DNA of 64,000 bases from Caldimonas manganoxidans ATCC BAA-369 (GTDB taxonomy: Bacteria > Pseudomonadota > Gammaproteobacteria > Burkholderiales > Burkholderiaceae_C), in NCBI RefSeq assembly GCF_000381125.1, contig NZ_KB905939.1, forward strand, positions 1-64,000, in the 5' to 3' direction. Below the pieces are notes generated by a model. That model searched no databases, was not told where the DNA came from, and worked only from the letters and a program-made list of their open reading frames with translations. This document shows, piece by piece, positions 17,815 to 26,980 of this stretch; position 1 is the stretch's first letter, and each line of letters opens with the position of its first letter. The translations under genes and the position numbers were made by a program.

Positions 17815-19635
17815 TCAGCGTGGCAAGGGCTGGGTGCGCTCGGCCAGCCAGCGGGCTGCAGCGCCTTGCACCAGCGGGCCTACGCGCTCACGCACCGTCG
17901 CGTGGTAGGCATCGAGCCATGCGCGTTCGTCTTCGCGCAGCAACGAGGGTTCGATGCAGCGGGTGTCGATGGGGCACAGCGTGAGCGTCTCGAAGGCCAA
18001 CCATTCGCCGAACTCGGTGCGGCCGGCTTCGATGTTCAAGGCGAGGTTTTCGATGCGGATGCCCCACTGGCCGGGCCGGTACAGCCCGGGCTCGATGGAG
18101 GTGATCATGCCGGGCTCCATCGCGGTGTGTGCCTCGGCTGGCGCGTGCACGCTGAGCACTTGGGGGCCTTCGTGCACATTGAGGAAGTAGCCCACACCGT
18201 GGCCGGTGCCGTGGCCATAGTCGAGCCCTTCGGCCCACAGCGGCGCGCGGGCGATGGCATCCAGCAGCGGGGAGCGGATGCCGCGCGGGAAGCGTGCGCG
18301 CGACAGGGCCATCATGGCTTTGAGCACGAGCGTGAAGTCGCGCCGCTGCGCTGGCGTGGGCGTGCCCACCGGCACGACACGGGTGACGTCGGTGGTGCCG
18401 CCGAGGTACTGGCCGCCCGAGTCGATCAGCAGCAAGCCGGAGCCCTCGATCACCGCATGGGATTGTGGCGTGGCGCGGTAGTGCGGCATCGCGCCGTTGG
18501 CATTGAAACCTGCGATGGTGGCAAAGCTCGGGCTGACGAAGCCTTCGCGCCGGGCGCGTGCCTCGGTGAGCCGTTCATCGATATCGAGCTCGGTGAGGCG
18601 CTCACCGCGTGCCAGGGCCTGCTCAAACCAGGCAAAGAACTCGGCCAATGCGGCCCCGTCTTGTGCCATGGTGGCGCGGACGAAGTCGGCTTCGGCCGGG
18701 GTCTTGCGCGACTTGGCCAAGGTGGTGGGGTTGGTGGCTTCGATCACGCGCGCCGTGCTCGGCAAGGCTTCGCGCAGGGCCAAAGTGATGCGACGCGGGT
18801 CGATCAGCACCGTGCTGCCCGCCGGCAGCGCTGCCAGGGCGGCACGGGCCTGTTCATAAGGAGCCACACTCACGCCGTCGGCCTCGAGCGTGCGGCGCAG
18901 GGCGTCGTCGACTTTGGGCAGGTCCAGGAACAGCGTGGCCGTCTCCAATCCCACCAGGGCATGGGCGATGAAGACCGGGTTGTAGGACACGTCGGCGCCG
19001 CGCAGGTTGAAGAGGTAGGCGATGTCGTCCAGTGTGGACAGTACGTGCCACTGGGCCTCGTGGGCTTGCAGGCTGCGCCGCAGTGCGGCGAGTTTGTCGC
19101 GACGGCTCAGGGGCGCTTGCGGGGCGCGGTGCTCATACACCGGTGGGGTGGGACGGGCGGGGCGTTCCGGCCAGATGCGCCCGGGCAGGTCCAAGTCGGT
19201 GCGCACGCGGATACCGCGGGGCTCCAAGGCAGCGCGCAAGGCGCGCGAGGCCGACAAGGCCAGGATCTCGCCGTCCACGGCCAGGGTTTGGCCTGCGCGC
19301 AGATGGGTGGCCAACCAGTCGATGTACTGGGTGCTCGCACCGCTGGTGAGCTTCATCAGCACGATGCCGGTGCCGGCCAGCTGGGCTTCGGCTTGCACCC
19401 AGTAGCGGCTGTCGGCCCACAGCCCGGCATGGTCGCGTGTGACCACCAGGGTGCCCATCGAGCCGGTGAAGCCGCTCAACCACTCGCGTGCTTTCCAGCG
19501 CTCGGGCAGGTATTCCGACAGATGCGGGTCGCTCGAGGGCACCAGCACGGCATCCACGCCGTGCTGGTCCAGCGCATCGCGCAGTCGGGCGATGCGCTCG
19601 CGCACGGCGGCCAGGGGCGGGGAGAGAGTGTCCAT
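17815..19635 (-). CDS. pepP: Xaa-Pro aminopeptidase (M24B family, three-domain)
   Basis: A 606-aa metallopeptidase removing N-terminal residues that precede proline. Two creatinase-like N-terminal domains ([35 protein letters not shown]) precede the pita-bread catalytic domain. Metal ligands can be read in [18 protein letters not shown] (two Asp), [18 protein letters not shown] (His), ITSIEPGLY (Glu) and RIENL (Glu). The length fits the cytosolic eukaryotic-like/Actinobacterial AMPP subclass rather than 440-aa E. coli PepP, so the symbol is approximate. ATG 19635 has AAAGG upstream. Confidence 0.9.
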   Translation of the reverse strand: MDTLSPPLAAVRERIARLRDALDQHGVDAVLVPSSDPHLSEYLPERWKAREWLSGFTGSMGTLVVTRDHAGLWADSRYWVQAEAQLAGTGIVLMKLTSGASTQYIDWLATHLRAGQTLAVDGEILALSASRALRAALEPRGIRVRTDLDLPGRIWPERPARPTPPVYEHRAPQAPLSRRDKLAALRRSLQAHEAQWHVLSTLDDIAYLFNLRGADVSYNPVFIAHALVGLETATLFLDLPKVDDALRRTLEADGVSVAPYEQARAALAALPAGSTVLIDPRRITLALREALPSTARVIEATNPTTLAKSRKTPAEADFVRATMAQDGAALAEFFAWFEQALARGERLTELDIDERLTEARARREGFVSPSFATIAGFNANGAMPHYRATPQSHAVIEGSGLLLIDSGGQYLGGTTDVTRVVPVGTPTPAQRRDFTLVLKAMMALSRARFPRGIRSPLLDAIARAPLWAEGLDYGHGTGHGVGYFLNVHEGPQVLSVHAPAEAHTAMEPGMITSIEPGLYRPGQWGIRIENLALNIEAGRTEFGEWLAFETLTLCPIDTRCIEPSLLREDERAWLDAYHATVRERVGPLVQGAAARWLAERTQPLPR

Positions 19636-19724
19636 GGCAGAGCCTTTCAGGCGAGCGGTTCCATTCTAGGGAAAATCTGCAAACCCCCCGTGCAGCACCC
19701 CCTTGGATGTGAGACGGTAACGCC

Positions 19725-19933
19725 ATGAAGCAGATGAGCCTTGGCAGCACCGGATTCGAACGCAAGACCAAGCGCCCCCGCAAGCGCGTGTTCTTGGACG
19801 AGAGCACGTGGCCATGCGACCGAGCCAGCACCGTGCACTAGCCAAGAACACCGCCAACCTCATGACGTTGTTTGCCCTGTCCAACCTGTGGATGGTGCGC
19901 AAACGACTGTTGAACATGGGGGCGCATGGATGA
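19725..19933 (+). pseudogene. IS5-family transposase remnant with internal deletion
   Basis: The first frame reads MKQMSLGSTGFERKTKR then PRKRVFLDE, the hallmark N-terminus of IS5-group transposases, and stops at a TAG after 40 codons. A second frame, beginning inside it at the ATG near 19814, reads ALAKNTANLMTLFALSNLWMVRKRLL and ends at TGA 19931-19933. That is the usual transposase C-terminus. The roughly 250 middle codons, including the DDE catalytic core, are gone, so only the two ends remain fused out of frame. No clear terminal inverted repeats were found. The flanks (19636-19724 and 19934-20098) hold no other gene; a 20033-20060 hairpin sits beyond htpX and may end its transcript. Confidence 0.8.
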
Positions 19934-20098
19934 GTGCGCCCGCAAGCCTGAAAAGGCTTGGCCAAATGGCCTACGGCGCCACGAGAATGTGACGCTCGAA
20001 CAGCCCGAGATATCGTCATCTGACACATCAGCCGACAACAGCCGCTTCAGCGGCGGTTGTGCTGACCTTTCCTAGGCAAACGCCGCGTGTGGCCGCGC

Positions 20099-20974
20099 TC
20101 AGGGCTGCTGCTGCAAGGCGCGGATGCGTTCCTCGATGGGCGGGTGGCTCGCCAGCAGGGCCAGCAAGCCCGAGCGACGCGAGCTGATGCCCATGGTTTG
20201 CAGGGCCTTGGGCATTTCGCCCGGATCGAGCCGGCCCAGTCGGGCCAGCGCATCGATCATGGGTTGTTTGCGGCCCATCAGCCGTGCGGCGCCGGCGTCG
20301 GCGCGGAACTCGCGCTGGCGTGAGAACCAAGCCACGATCACGGCGGCCAAGATGCCCAACAGCAGGTCCAGCACGATGGTGGTGGCGTAGTAGCCCAGGC
20401 CTGGGTGATCGCTGTTGTTGCGCAGCAGCACGCGATCGACCACATAACCCACCACGCGCGAGATGAAGACGACGAAGGTGTTCATCACGCCCTGGATGAG
20501 CGTCATCGTCACCATGTCGCCATTGGCGATGTGCGCCACCTCATGGCCGATGACGGCTTCCACTTCCTCGCGCGTCATGCTTTGCAGCAATCCGGTGGAG
20601 ACGGCCACCAAGGCCGAGTTCTTGAAGGCGCCGGTGGCAAAGGCATTGGGCGGGCCGTCGTAGAGGGCCACCTCGGGCATGCCGATGCCGGCGCGCTGGG
20701 CGAACTGGTGCACCGTGTGCACGATCCACTGGTGCGTGGGGTCGGGCGAGTCGTTGATCACCCGTGCGCCGGTGCTGAACTTGGCCATGGGCTTGCTGAT
20801 GAGCAAGGAGATGAGCGCGCCGCCAAAGCCCATGAGGGCTGCAAAGCCCAGCAGCGCCGCCAGATCCAGGCCCTGGGCACTGAGGAAGCGCTGGAGACCC
20901 AGCACATGGGCGGCCATGCCCAGCACGACGATCACGGCCAGGTTGGTCGTCACGAATAGCACGATGCGTTTCAT
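20099..20974 (-). CDS. htpX: Membrane zinc metalloprotease HtpX
   Basis: A 291-aa M48 protease for quality control of inner-membrane proteins. Two N-terminal helices (residues 4-25 and 38-60) precede the zinc motif HEVAH at 144-148 in [19 protein letters not shown]; further helices lie near 160-205, and the third ligand is in [16 protein letters not shown]. The C-terminus [14 protein letters not shown] is typical. ATG 20974 has AAGGAA upstream. Induction by envelope stress is usual for the family but no CpxR site was identified. Confidence 0.95.
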   Translation of the reverse strand: MKRIVLFVTTNLAVIVVLGMAAHVLGLQRFLSAQGLDLAALLGFAALMGFGGALISLLISKPMAKFSTGARVINDSPDPTHQWIVHTVHQFAQRAGIGMPEVALYDGPPNAFATGAFKNSALVAVSTGLLQSMTREEVEAVIGHEVAHIANGDMVTMTLIQGVMNTFVVFISRVVGYVVDRVLLRNNSDHPGLGYYATTIVLDLLLGILAAVIVAWFSRQREFRADAGAARLMGRKQPMIDALARLGRLDPGEMPKALQTMGISSRRSGLLALLASHPPIEERIRALQQQP

Positions 20975-21054
20975 GGATCGATTTCCTTCGAGGCAGAGGC
21001 GAGGGTTGAGGGGCGCATCCTGTCAAGCCATGAGGCCTGGCGACCGGGCTCGTG

Positions 21055-21501
21055 CTACCAGCCCCAAAGCAAGCGGCGGGCCACCCAGCCGGTCACGCCG
21101 GCGTCCTCGTGGTGCACGCGCACCCAGGACGGGCGCTTTTCCAGCGTGCGCAAGACCTCGCCGTACTGGGCTTGGCCCAGGATGCGGCTGCCGGTCGAGG
21201 GGGCGCTGCGGATGTTGACGGTTTGCACCTTGACCACATGGTGTGGCGTGCGGCCAGTCAGTGGTCGATACACCCAGGCCACGTCATTTTCGAAATCGCG
21301 CACTTTGAGCCATTGGCCCTGACGGCCGATGACTTGCAGCGGATAGCCTTGGCTGACGACCCACAGTGCGTCGTGCTGGGTGCCGGCGCCGGCGCGCAGG
21401 TTCACCTCGGGGCGAGCGATGCTGATCATGGTCTGGGCAGCGGCCGGCAGGGCAAAGGCTGCGGCAGCCAGCCACGGAAGAAGGGGCGAGAGTCGCTTCA
21501 T
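21055..21501 (-). CDS. Exported protein with tandem bacterial SH3 domains
   Basis: A 148-aa protein with a clear Sec signal (LPWLAAAAFALPAAAQ, cleavage near residue 23). Two SH3b repeats follow: the first contains VNLRAGAGTQHDALWVVSQGYPL and WLKVRDFENDVAWVYRPL, the second VNIRSAPSTGSRILGQAQYGEVL and WVRVHHEDAGVTGWVARRLL. Such periplasmic SH3 proteins usually bind peptidoglycan peptides or partner envelope enzymes. It is divergent from the TetR gene, with about 180 nt between. Exact role unknown. Confidence 0.8.
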   Translation of the reverse strand: MKRLSPLLPWLAAAAFALPAAAQTMISIARPEVNLRAGAGTQHDALWVVSQGYPLQVIGRQGQWLKVRDFENDVAWVYRPLTGRTPHHVVKVQTVNIRSAPSTGSRILGQAQYGEVLRTLEKRPSWVRVHHEDAGVTGWVARRLLWGW

Positions 21502-21681
21502 CTCGGCAAGCTCCTGTGGTGGGTCAAGACTTGGCATAGTGCCTGCCTTGGCCTCGGAGGTTCCCTGCAATGGGGGGCTGCCGGCTGCACGGCCGCGTGG
21601 CGGGCGCGTACCATCACGGCTTTGCACCGGGCCTCGTGGTGCTGTGCAGTCCGGCATGGCCGGGGCCGGCCCGTCCATGCC

Positions 21682-22293
21682 ATGACTGAACCCATTCCGA
21701 AGAAAAAGAGCGAGCGCACGCTCAATGCCATCGTCAATACCGCCTTGGAGCTGGCGGTGACCCAAGGGCTGTCCAGCATGTCGCTGGGCGAAGTGGCCAA
21801 ACGCCTGGGCATCAGCAAGAGCGGGGTGTTCGTGCGCACCGGCTCGGTGGAGAACCTGCAAGACCTGGTGCTGGCGCGCTATGAGCAGCTCTTTGCCGAG
21901 CATGTGTTTCTCCCCGCCTTGGAGGCCCCGCGGGGGCTGCCGCGGCTGGATCGCATCATGGAGTTGTGGATCGGCCGTGGCGTGGGCCGCAAGGCCATGG
22001 CCGGCTCGTTGCATGCGGTGGCGGCCTTCGACCTGCACCCGATGGAGTCGCCTCTGCGCAAGAAGGTGCGTGCCGGGGTGGCCCGCTGGCGCAAGACGCT
22101 GGCGCGCACGGTCATGCAAGCCATCGAGGAGGGGCATTTGCGCCCCGACACCGAGCCGGCTCAACTCGTGTGGGAGATGAACAGCTTGATGCTGGGCTAC
22201 TTCCATGACCTGCATTTCCTGCGCGAGCGCCGCGCGGCCCAGCGCACCTGGGAGGCCTATCAGCGCTTGATTTCGACGTACAAGCGCGCCTGA
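21682..22293 (+). CDS. TetR-family transcriptional regulator
   Basis: A 203-aa regulator. The N-terminal helix-turn-helix is clear (TLNAIVNTALELAVTQGLSSMSLGEVAKRLGISKSGVFVRTGS, residues 12-55). Within the ligand domain, WARK-type motifs are replaced by AGVARWRKTLARTVMQAIEEGHLRPDTEPAQLVWEMNSLMLGY, as in the TetR_C_33-like regulators next to lipid-metabolism genes. It precedes a patatin-like phospholipase, so fatty-acid or acyl-CoA ligands are possible. ATG 21682 follows another ATG six nt earlier out of frame. Ligand unknown. Confidence 0.85.
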   Translation: MTEPIPKKKSERTLNAIVNTALELAVTQGLSSMSLGEVAKRLGISKSGVFVRTGSVENLQDLVLARYEQLFAEHVFLPALEAPRGLPRLDRIMELWIGRGVGRKAMAGSLHAVAAFDLHPMESPLRKKVRAGVARWRKTLARTVMQAIEEGHLRPDTEPAQLVWEMNSLMLGYFHDLHFLRERRAAQRTWEAYQRLISTYKRA

Positions 22294-22354
22294 GGCGGCG
22301 CACTAAGGGAATGTGAGTGTTCGCTGGCGCGGGCGGCTCGGCAAAATCGCCGGC

Positions 22355-23566
22355 ATGACCTTGGGCACTGCATTCGGTTCTTTGCTCGATCCGCCAGAGG
22401 AGGCCGCGCCGCGCACCGCCTTGGTGTTGATGGGCGGCGGGGCTCGCACGGCTTATCAGGTGGGCGTGTTGCTGGGGTTGACGCACCTCTTGGGACGCCG
22501 TCCGGGCGGCTGGTTCGACATCGTGGTGGGCACGTCGGCCGGGGCCTTGAACGCGGCTTGTTTGGTGGACCAAGCACCGGTGGGCGCGGCGGCAGTGGAG
22601 CGGCTGGCGCAGCTGTGGATGGGGCTGCATGCCGATCAGGTCTACCGGGTCCAGCCGTGGCGGATGACGCCCGGGCTGCGGTGGGCCGGCCTGCTCTCGC
22701 CGGCGTGGTTGTTGCGCCGCTTGCCGCGCTGGCTGCTGGACCCCGCGCCGCTGACGGCTCTGCTGGGCCGGGTGGTGCGCCCCGCGCGCATTGCGCAAGC
22801 CTTGGATCAGGGGCATTTGCAGGCTTGGGCGGTGACGGCCTCCAGCTACACCACCGGCGTGCACTGGACGTTCTACCAGGCCGCACGGCGCTGGCATCGT
22901 CCGGCCTGGCAGCGCCCCGGCCGTCGGGCGGTGGCGCAGGCCATCGGGCCGCAACATCTGCTGGCCTCGGCGGCCATTCCGTTTCTGTTTCCGGCCGTGC
23001 CGCTGGAGGTGGAGGGGCGCACCGAATATTTCGGCGATGGGTCGATGCGCCAGATCGCGCCGCTGTCGCCGGCGTTCAATCTGGGAGCGACGCGCATTTT
23101 GGCCATCGGTGTGGGTCAGCCCGAACGCAACGCCCTGGGCGCCGGCTCCATGGCCCCCGGGAGCTATCCCTCGCTGGCGCAAATTGCCACGCATGCCATG
23201 GCCAGTGTGTTTCACGACACCTTGGAAGCCGATGTCGAGCAGGCCGAGCGCGTGAATGCGGGACTGCGGCGTTGGTCGCAGCAGGGCGGGATGGCGCCTT
23301 ACCGGGCCGTGCAGGTGCTGGCGATGCAGCCCTCGCGTTCTTTGGACGAATTGGCCTTGGCGCACGTGCGAGCCCTGCCGGAGGCGGTGTTTGGCTTGCT
23401 CAAGATGTTGGGGGGCACGCAGGCCGCAGGCGCGGCCTTGGCCAGCTACTTGCTGTTCGAGCCGCCTTTCGTGCAGGCGCTCATCGAGCTGGGGCGTGCC
23501 GATGTGTGGGCCCGGCGGGCGCAGCTGGAGGCTTTTTTCGAGGGCCGGCCCGTGCCGGGCGCCTGA
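22355..23566 (+). CDS. Patatin-like phospholipase
   Basis: A 403-aa acyl hydrolase with the Ser-Asp dyad of patatins. The oxyanion loop is LVLMGGGARTAYQVG, the nucleophile Ser61 lies in VVGTSAGALNA, and Asp228 in YFGDGSMRQIAPLSPA. It probably cleaves phospholipid or neutral-lipid esters; there is no signal peptide. ATG 22355 leaves 22 residues before the domain; a GTG at 22313 would add 14 residues but is only 2 nt from its AAGGGA. It follows the TetR gene by about 60 nt in the same direction and may be its target. Confidence 0.86.
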   Translation: MTLGTAFGSLLDPPEEAAPRTALVLMGGGARTAYQVGVLLGLTHLLGRRPGGWFDIVVGTSAGALNAACLVDQAPVGAAAVERLAQLWMGLHADQVYRVQPWRMTPGLRWAGLLSPAWLLRRLPRWLLDPAPLTALLGRVVRPARIAQALDQGHLQAWAVTASSYTTGVHWTFYQAARRWHRPAWQRPGRRAVAQAIGPQHLLASAAIPFLFPAVPLEVEGRTEYFGDGSMRQIAPLSPAFNLGATRILAIGVGQPERNALGAGSMAPGSYPSLAQIATHAMASVFHDTLEADVEQAERVNAGLRRWSQQGGMAPYRAVQVLAMQPSRSLDELALAHVRALPEAVFGLLKMLGGTQAAGAALASYLLFEPPFVQALIELGRADVWARRAQLEAFFEGRPVPGA

Positions 23567-23795
23567 GTTCACGAAGCGGTGCCATAATCGGCCCTGGTTC
23601 CATCACGGAGACTTCCTTGGACAGCCCCCAGCCTCGGTGGCCGTCCACTCCAACCCGGGTCCGCGCGTTGTAAGGGCGGGTCGGTGGCCGCCGCAGGCGG
23701 CGTTGGGGTGAGACGGTGACCGATTTCGACCCGTTCGCAACCCCAAAAGACATGTGCGCCGCCGTGCTTGCGGCGGCGCCCTGGTTGGAGAGTTC
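23567..23795 (+). other. corA leader region with a GC hairpin
   Basis: About 230 nt with no convincing gene. A perfect 9-bp inverted repeat, GCGCCGCCG (23756-23764) and CGGCGGCGC (23771-23779), ends 16 nt before the corA start and just upstream of its GGAG Shine-Dalgarno. A second weaker GCCGCC/GGCGGC pairing is found near 23690. A structured magnesium-responsive leader is conceivable, but no known M-box or mgtA-type element was recognised. Confidence 0.4.
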
Positions 23796-24758
23796 ATGCT
23801 CAATGTGTTCACGCTGGCCAATGGCCGGCTCGTCCAGCAGGAAATCGATCGTCCTGAGGCGCTGGCGCAGGTGCAGCCCGTGTGGGTGGACCTCGAAGCG
23901 CCCACGCCCGAGGAGAAGGGGTGGATCGCCGGGCGCTTCGGCGTGAACATCCCCCAGGACGTGGTGGATGAAGACCTGGAGGAGTCGGCCCGTTTTTACG
24001 AGGAAGACAACGGCGAGCTGCACATCCGCTCGGACTTCCTGATTGATGAGGATGACACGTCGCGCAACGTGCGGGTGGCGTTCATCTTGCACCGCAACAT
24101 CCTGTTCTCGATCCACGACCGAGACTTGCCGGTGTTCCGTCTGTTGCGCTTGCGTGCGCGGCGCATGCCCGGGCTGATCGAGGACGCCAAGGACGTGCTG
24201 CTCAAGCTCTACGATGCCGATGCCGAGTACTCGGCCGATTCTCTGGAGGGTATTTATGACGCGCTGGAAAAAGTCAGCGCGCTGGTGCTCAAGGAGGAGG
24301 TCAACGACACGGCCGCGGCCGAGGCGTTGGCGGCCATCGCCCGCGAGGAAGACCTCAATGGCCGCATTCGTCGCAATGTGATGGACACGCGCCGCGCGGT
24401 GAGCTTTTTGATGCGCTCGCGCCTGCTCAATGCCGAGCAGTTCGAGGAGGCGCGTCAGATCATGCGCGACATCGATTCGCTCGATTCGCACACGGCCTTC
24501 TTGTTCGACAAGATCAACTTCCTGATGGATGCCACGGTCGGCTTCATCAACATCAACCAGAACAAGATCATCCGCATCTTCTCGGTGGCCAGCGTGGCTT
24601 TGCTGCCGCCGACCTTGGTGGCCAGCATCTACGGCATGAACTTCGAGTACATGCCCGAGCTGAAATGGAAGTTCGGCTATCCGTTTTCGCTGGCGCTGAT
24701 GGCGATGTCGGTCATCGCCCCGTTCTGGTACTTCCGGCGCAAGGGCTGGCTCAAGTAG
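23796..24758 (+). CDS. corA: CorA-family divalent-metal ion transporter
   Basis: A 320-aa channel for magnesium/cobalt (possibly nickel or zinc). The large acidic cytoplasmic domain (PQDVVDEDLEESARFYEEDNGELHI) is followed by the long stalk helix, then two C-terminal membrane helices with the selectivity motif YGMNFEYMPEL between them. The protein ends in WYFRRKGWLK, a basic tail typical of CorA. ATG 23796 has GGAG at good spacing. The gene converges on a renalase-like gene, with an exact tandem duplication at the junction. Confidence 0.95.
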   Translation: MLNVFTLANGRLVQQEIDRPEALAQVQPVWVDLEAPTPEEKGWIAGRFGVNIPQDVVDEDLEESARFYEEDNGELHIRSDFLIDEDDTSRNVRVAFILHRNILFSIHDRDLPVFRLLRLRARRMPGLIEDAKDVLLKLYDADAEYSADSLEGIYDALEKVSALVLKEEVNDTAAAEALAAIAREEDLNGRIRRNVMDTRRAVSFLMRSRLLNAEQFEEARQIMRDIDSLDSHTAFLFDKINFLMDATVGFININQNKIIRIFSVASVALLPPTLVASIYGMNFEYMPELKWKFGYPFSLALMAMSVIAPFWYFRRKGWLK

Positions 24759-24769
24759 CCTCAAGTAGC
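24750..24769. repeat. Exact 10-bp tandem duplication over the corA stop codon
   Basis: CTCAAGTAGC occurs twice in a row (24750-24759, 24760-24769). The first copy encodes the last Leu-Lys-stop of CorA; the second supplies the stop codon and last residues of the convergent gene. A 7-bp hairpin GCCCGCA-TCG-TGCGGGC (24768-24784) adjoins it and may serve as terminator for corA. Confidence 0.85.
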
Positions 24770-25726
24770 CCGCATCGTGCGGGCCAGCGCTTGGGCGCTG
24801 AGCCAGGCACGTTCGACGCCATCGATGCCATCGGCGCCGTGCCAGGCATCGCCACATGCGCCGATGCGCAAGGCGGCGTCCCAGCCGCAGGGTTCGCTCA
24901 GCGGCGACGGCACCTGGGCATGGCGCCAGAGGTGGGCCTCGGCGTACACCGGTCGGGCCAGCTGCACGCCCAGCGCTTCGCTGAAAGCCTCGAGCAGGCG
25001 GCGCACGACCTGCACCGCCGGGGCATCGAGGTTGTGGGCGCTCCACTGGGGACTGGCGTGCAGCACCCAGCGACAGCCCACGCCGGCGATGCGCGGCCGC
25101 CCGGGGCGGGTGTCGTCACGGCGCGCCTCGCGCAAGGGGCCGGCCGCCGGCTGCAGGCGCTCGCCGCGGGCGGGCAGGGCCCGCGGCCAGGCGGCCATCA
25201 CCGTCCAGGTGGGCTGGCTGCGCACGGATCGCATGGCCTGGGCCAGTGCGGGGCTGGCGCCCAGCAAGGGGGCGGCCTGCTCGGCCGGCATGGCCACCAC
25301 GACCGCATCGAACCGCCGATCGCCCAGTGCGGGCGCCTGCTGGTGAGCGCGCAGCTGCCATCGTCCGTCGCCGGCCGGCTCGATGGCGGCGATCTCGGTG
25401 TCCAGTTGCAGCGGCAGGCCCTGCGCCAGCGCACGCAGCAGGGCGTTCATCTCGCCAACACCGGTGTAGCCGGTGCCGCCCTCGCGCGCGAGCCAGCCGG
25501 CCTGGCTCCACTGTTGGACTTGCTGCGCAAAGTCGCTGCTGTGGGCGGCGAAGTCCGCGCCGCCATGGTCGAAGGGGCCGGCCGGGCTGTGTCGGGTGGA
25601 CAGGCGCCCGCCGGGGCCGCGGCTCTTGTCGAAGAGCTGCACTTGCACGCCGGCGGCGGCGAGTGCGCGCGCACAGGTCAGTCCTGCCAGGCCGGCGCCG
25701 ATGAGGGCCACACGCGAGACGGTCAT
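24761..25726 (-). CDS. Renalase-like FAD-dependent NAD(P)H oxidoreductase
   Basis: A 321-aa flavoprotein. The dinucleotide fold opens with VALIGAGLAGLTCARALAAAG, then LFDKSRGPGGRLSTRH, the renalase-type arginine-rich flavin segment; FDHGGADF and the C-terminal GACGDAWHGADGIDGVERAWLS complete the FAD site. These small bacterial flavoenzymes are annotated as amine-oxidase related or renalase-like, and their substrates are often unknown. Its start overlaps the stop of the NTF2-like gene (ATGA), which makes it the last member of the leftward lipid operon. Confidence 0.82.
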   Translation of the reverse strand: MTVSRVALIGAGLAGLTCARALAAAGVQVQLFDKSRGPGGRLSTRHSPAGPFDHGGADFAAHSSDFAQQVQQWSQAGWLAREGGTGYTGVGEMNALLRALAQGLPLQLDTEIAAIEPAGDGRWQLRAHQQAPALGDRRFDAVVVAMPAEQAAPLLGASPALAQAMRSVRSQPTWTVMAAWPRALPARGERLQPAAGPLREARRDDTRPGRPRIAGVGCRWVLHASPQWSAHNLDAPAVQVVRRLLEAFSEALGVQLARPVYAEAHLWRHAQVPSPLSEPCGWDAALRIGACGDAWHGADGIDGVERAWLSAQALARTMRAT

Positions 25727-26160
25727 GCCATGGCCCTGCGTTTGAGCCAACGCATCAGCCCGCCCAGCACCGGCAGCTTTTCGTAGAGCTCCTCGGCGGC
25801 ATCCCAGTAGTCGCGGTGCACGGCGATGCGCCCATCGGGGGCAAACCGCAGGTGCGAGGCGCCACGCACCACCTGAGGGGCATGGCGGTAGCGGCGCAAG
25901 CGAAACGAGAAATCCCAGGTCAGGAAGCACTGGTCTTTCTGGGCGACGGCGGCCGTCACCGTGAAGCGAGGCTCGCGCAGGGCCTCGTCCATGTGGCGGA
26001 AGATGCGCTGCACCTCGGCCAGGCCCCGCACCTCGTTGAAGGGATCCTTGAAGTGGCAGTCCTCGGTGTAGTAGCGGCCGAAGTCGGCCACCGAGGCAGG
26101 GCTGTAAGCGTGGAAGAAATCGATCACGCGCTGCACGCGCGGGTCCTCGTGGGTCATCAT
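25723..26160 (-). CDS. NTF2/SnoaL-like small protein
   Basis: A 145-aa protein with the cone-shaped NTF2 fold pattern: VQRVIDFFHAYSPASVADFGRYYTEDCHFKDPF, then VQRIFRHMDEALREPRF, and paired strands ending HRDYWDAAEELYEKLPVLGGLMRWLKRR. Homologues are routinely found beside DUF1365/cfa/SDR genes. The fold binds hydrophobic ligands or acts as isomerase/cyclase; no catalytic assignment is possible. Two consecutive ATGs (26160, 26157) could start it. It overlaps the renalase-like gene by four bases. Confidence 0.8.
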   Translation of the reverse strand: MMTHEDPRVQRVIDFFHAYSPASVADFGRYYTEDCHFKDPFNEVRGLAEVQRIFRHMDEALREPRFTVTAAVAQKDQCFLTWDFSFRLRRYRHAPQVVRGASHLRFAPDGRIAVHRDYWDAAEELYEKLPVLGGLMRWLKRRAMA

Positions 26161-26197
26161 GGGGCGGCAGTGTAGAGCCGTCGCCGCTGTGGCGGCG

Positions 26198-26971
26198 TCA
26201 CAAGCCGGTGGCGCGACGCACGGCGGCAAAGTACAGGCCGTCGCGCAGCGCACGCAGGGCTTTGAGCCATAGCGTGAAGCGGCGCGGGAAGTGGATCTCG
26301 AAGCGCCCGCGTGCCCAGCCCTCGAGCATGGCCTGGGCGGCCTGTTCGGGGGTGAGCAAGGCGGGCATGCGGAAGCGGTTTTGTGCCGTCAGGGCGGTGG
26401 CGACGAAGCCGGGGTTGATCACCGAGACGCCCACGCCCAAGGGATGAAGGTCGAGATACAGCGCTTCGGCCAGGTTGATCAGCGCCGCTTTGGTCGGGCC
26501 GTAGGCCAGCGCATGGGGCAGGCCGCGGTAGCCTGCCACGCTGGCCACCAGGCTGAGGTGGCCGCTGCGTTGGGCTTGCAGCAGCGGCAACACGGCATCG
26601 AGCAGATGCAGCGCCCCCACGTAGTTGATCTGCTGGTGGCGCAAGGCCTCCTCCAGATCGAAGGCGGCCACGCGCATGGGGCGGTAATACCCCGCGCAAT
26701 AGACCACCAGATCCAGCCGGCCGTAGCGCTGGCGCAGGTCCAAGGCGGCGTTGCGCAGGGCCGCGCGGTCGGTGACGTCCATGGGAATGAATTCGCTGCC
26801 CGGATGCTGGGCCGTGAATTCCTCCAGGGCCTGCACATTGCGTGCAGACACGATGACGCGGGCGCCGCGGGCATGCAAGGCGGCCGCCGCGGCGCGGCCG
26901 ATGCCGGAGGAGGCACCCACCAGCCAGGCGATGCGGCCGGGCCAGTCGGTCAGTGTCGGATTGAGGGCCAT
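26198..26971 (-). CDS. Short-chain dehydrogenase/reductase
   Basis: A 257-aa classical SDR. The cofactor motif is WLVGASSGIGRAAAAALHARG (TGxxxGIG type); the NNAG equivalent appears as VVYCAGYYRP, the catalytic Ser lies in LVASVAGYRGL and Tyr-x-x-x-Lys in YGPTKAAL. The C-terminal part (FPRRFTLWLKALRALRDGLYF) is basic and amphipathic and could associate with membrane. The substrate is unknown; the operon suggests a lipid-derived alcohol or ketone. A 37-nt gap separates it from the NTF2-like gene. Confidence 0.9.
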   Translation of the reverse strand: MALNPTLTDWPGRIAWLVGASSGIGRAAAAALHARGARVIVSARNVQALEEFTAQHPGSEFIPMDVTDRAALRNAALDLRQRYGRLDLVVYCAGYYRPMRVAAFDLEEALRHQQINYVGALHLLDAVLPLLQAQRSGHLSLVASVAGYRGLPHALAYGPTKAALINLAEALYLDLHPLGVGVSVINPGFVATALTAQNRFRMPALLTPEQAAQAMLEGWARGRFEIHFPRRFTLWLKALRALRDGLYFAAVRRATGL

Positions 26972-26980
26972 GGGAGTCTT

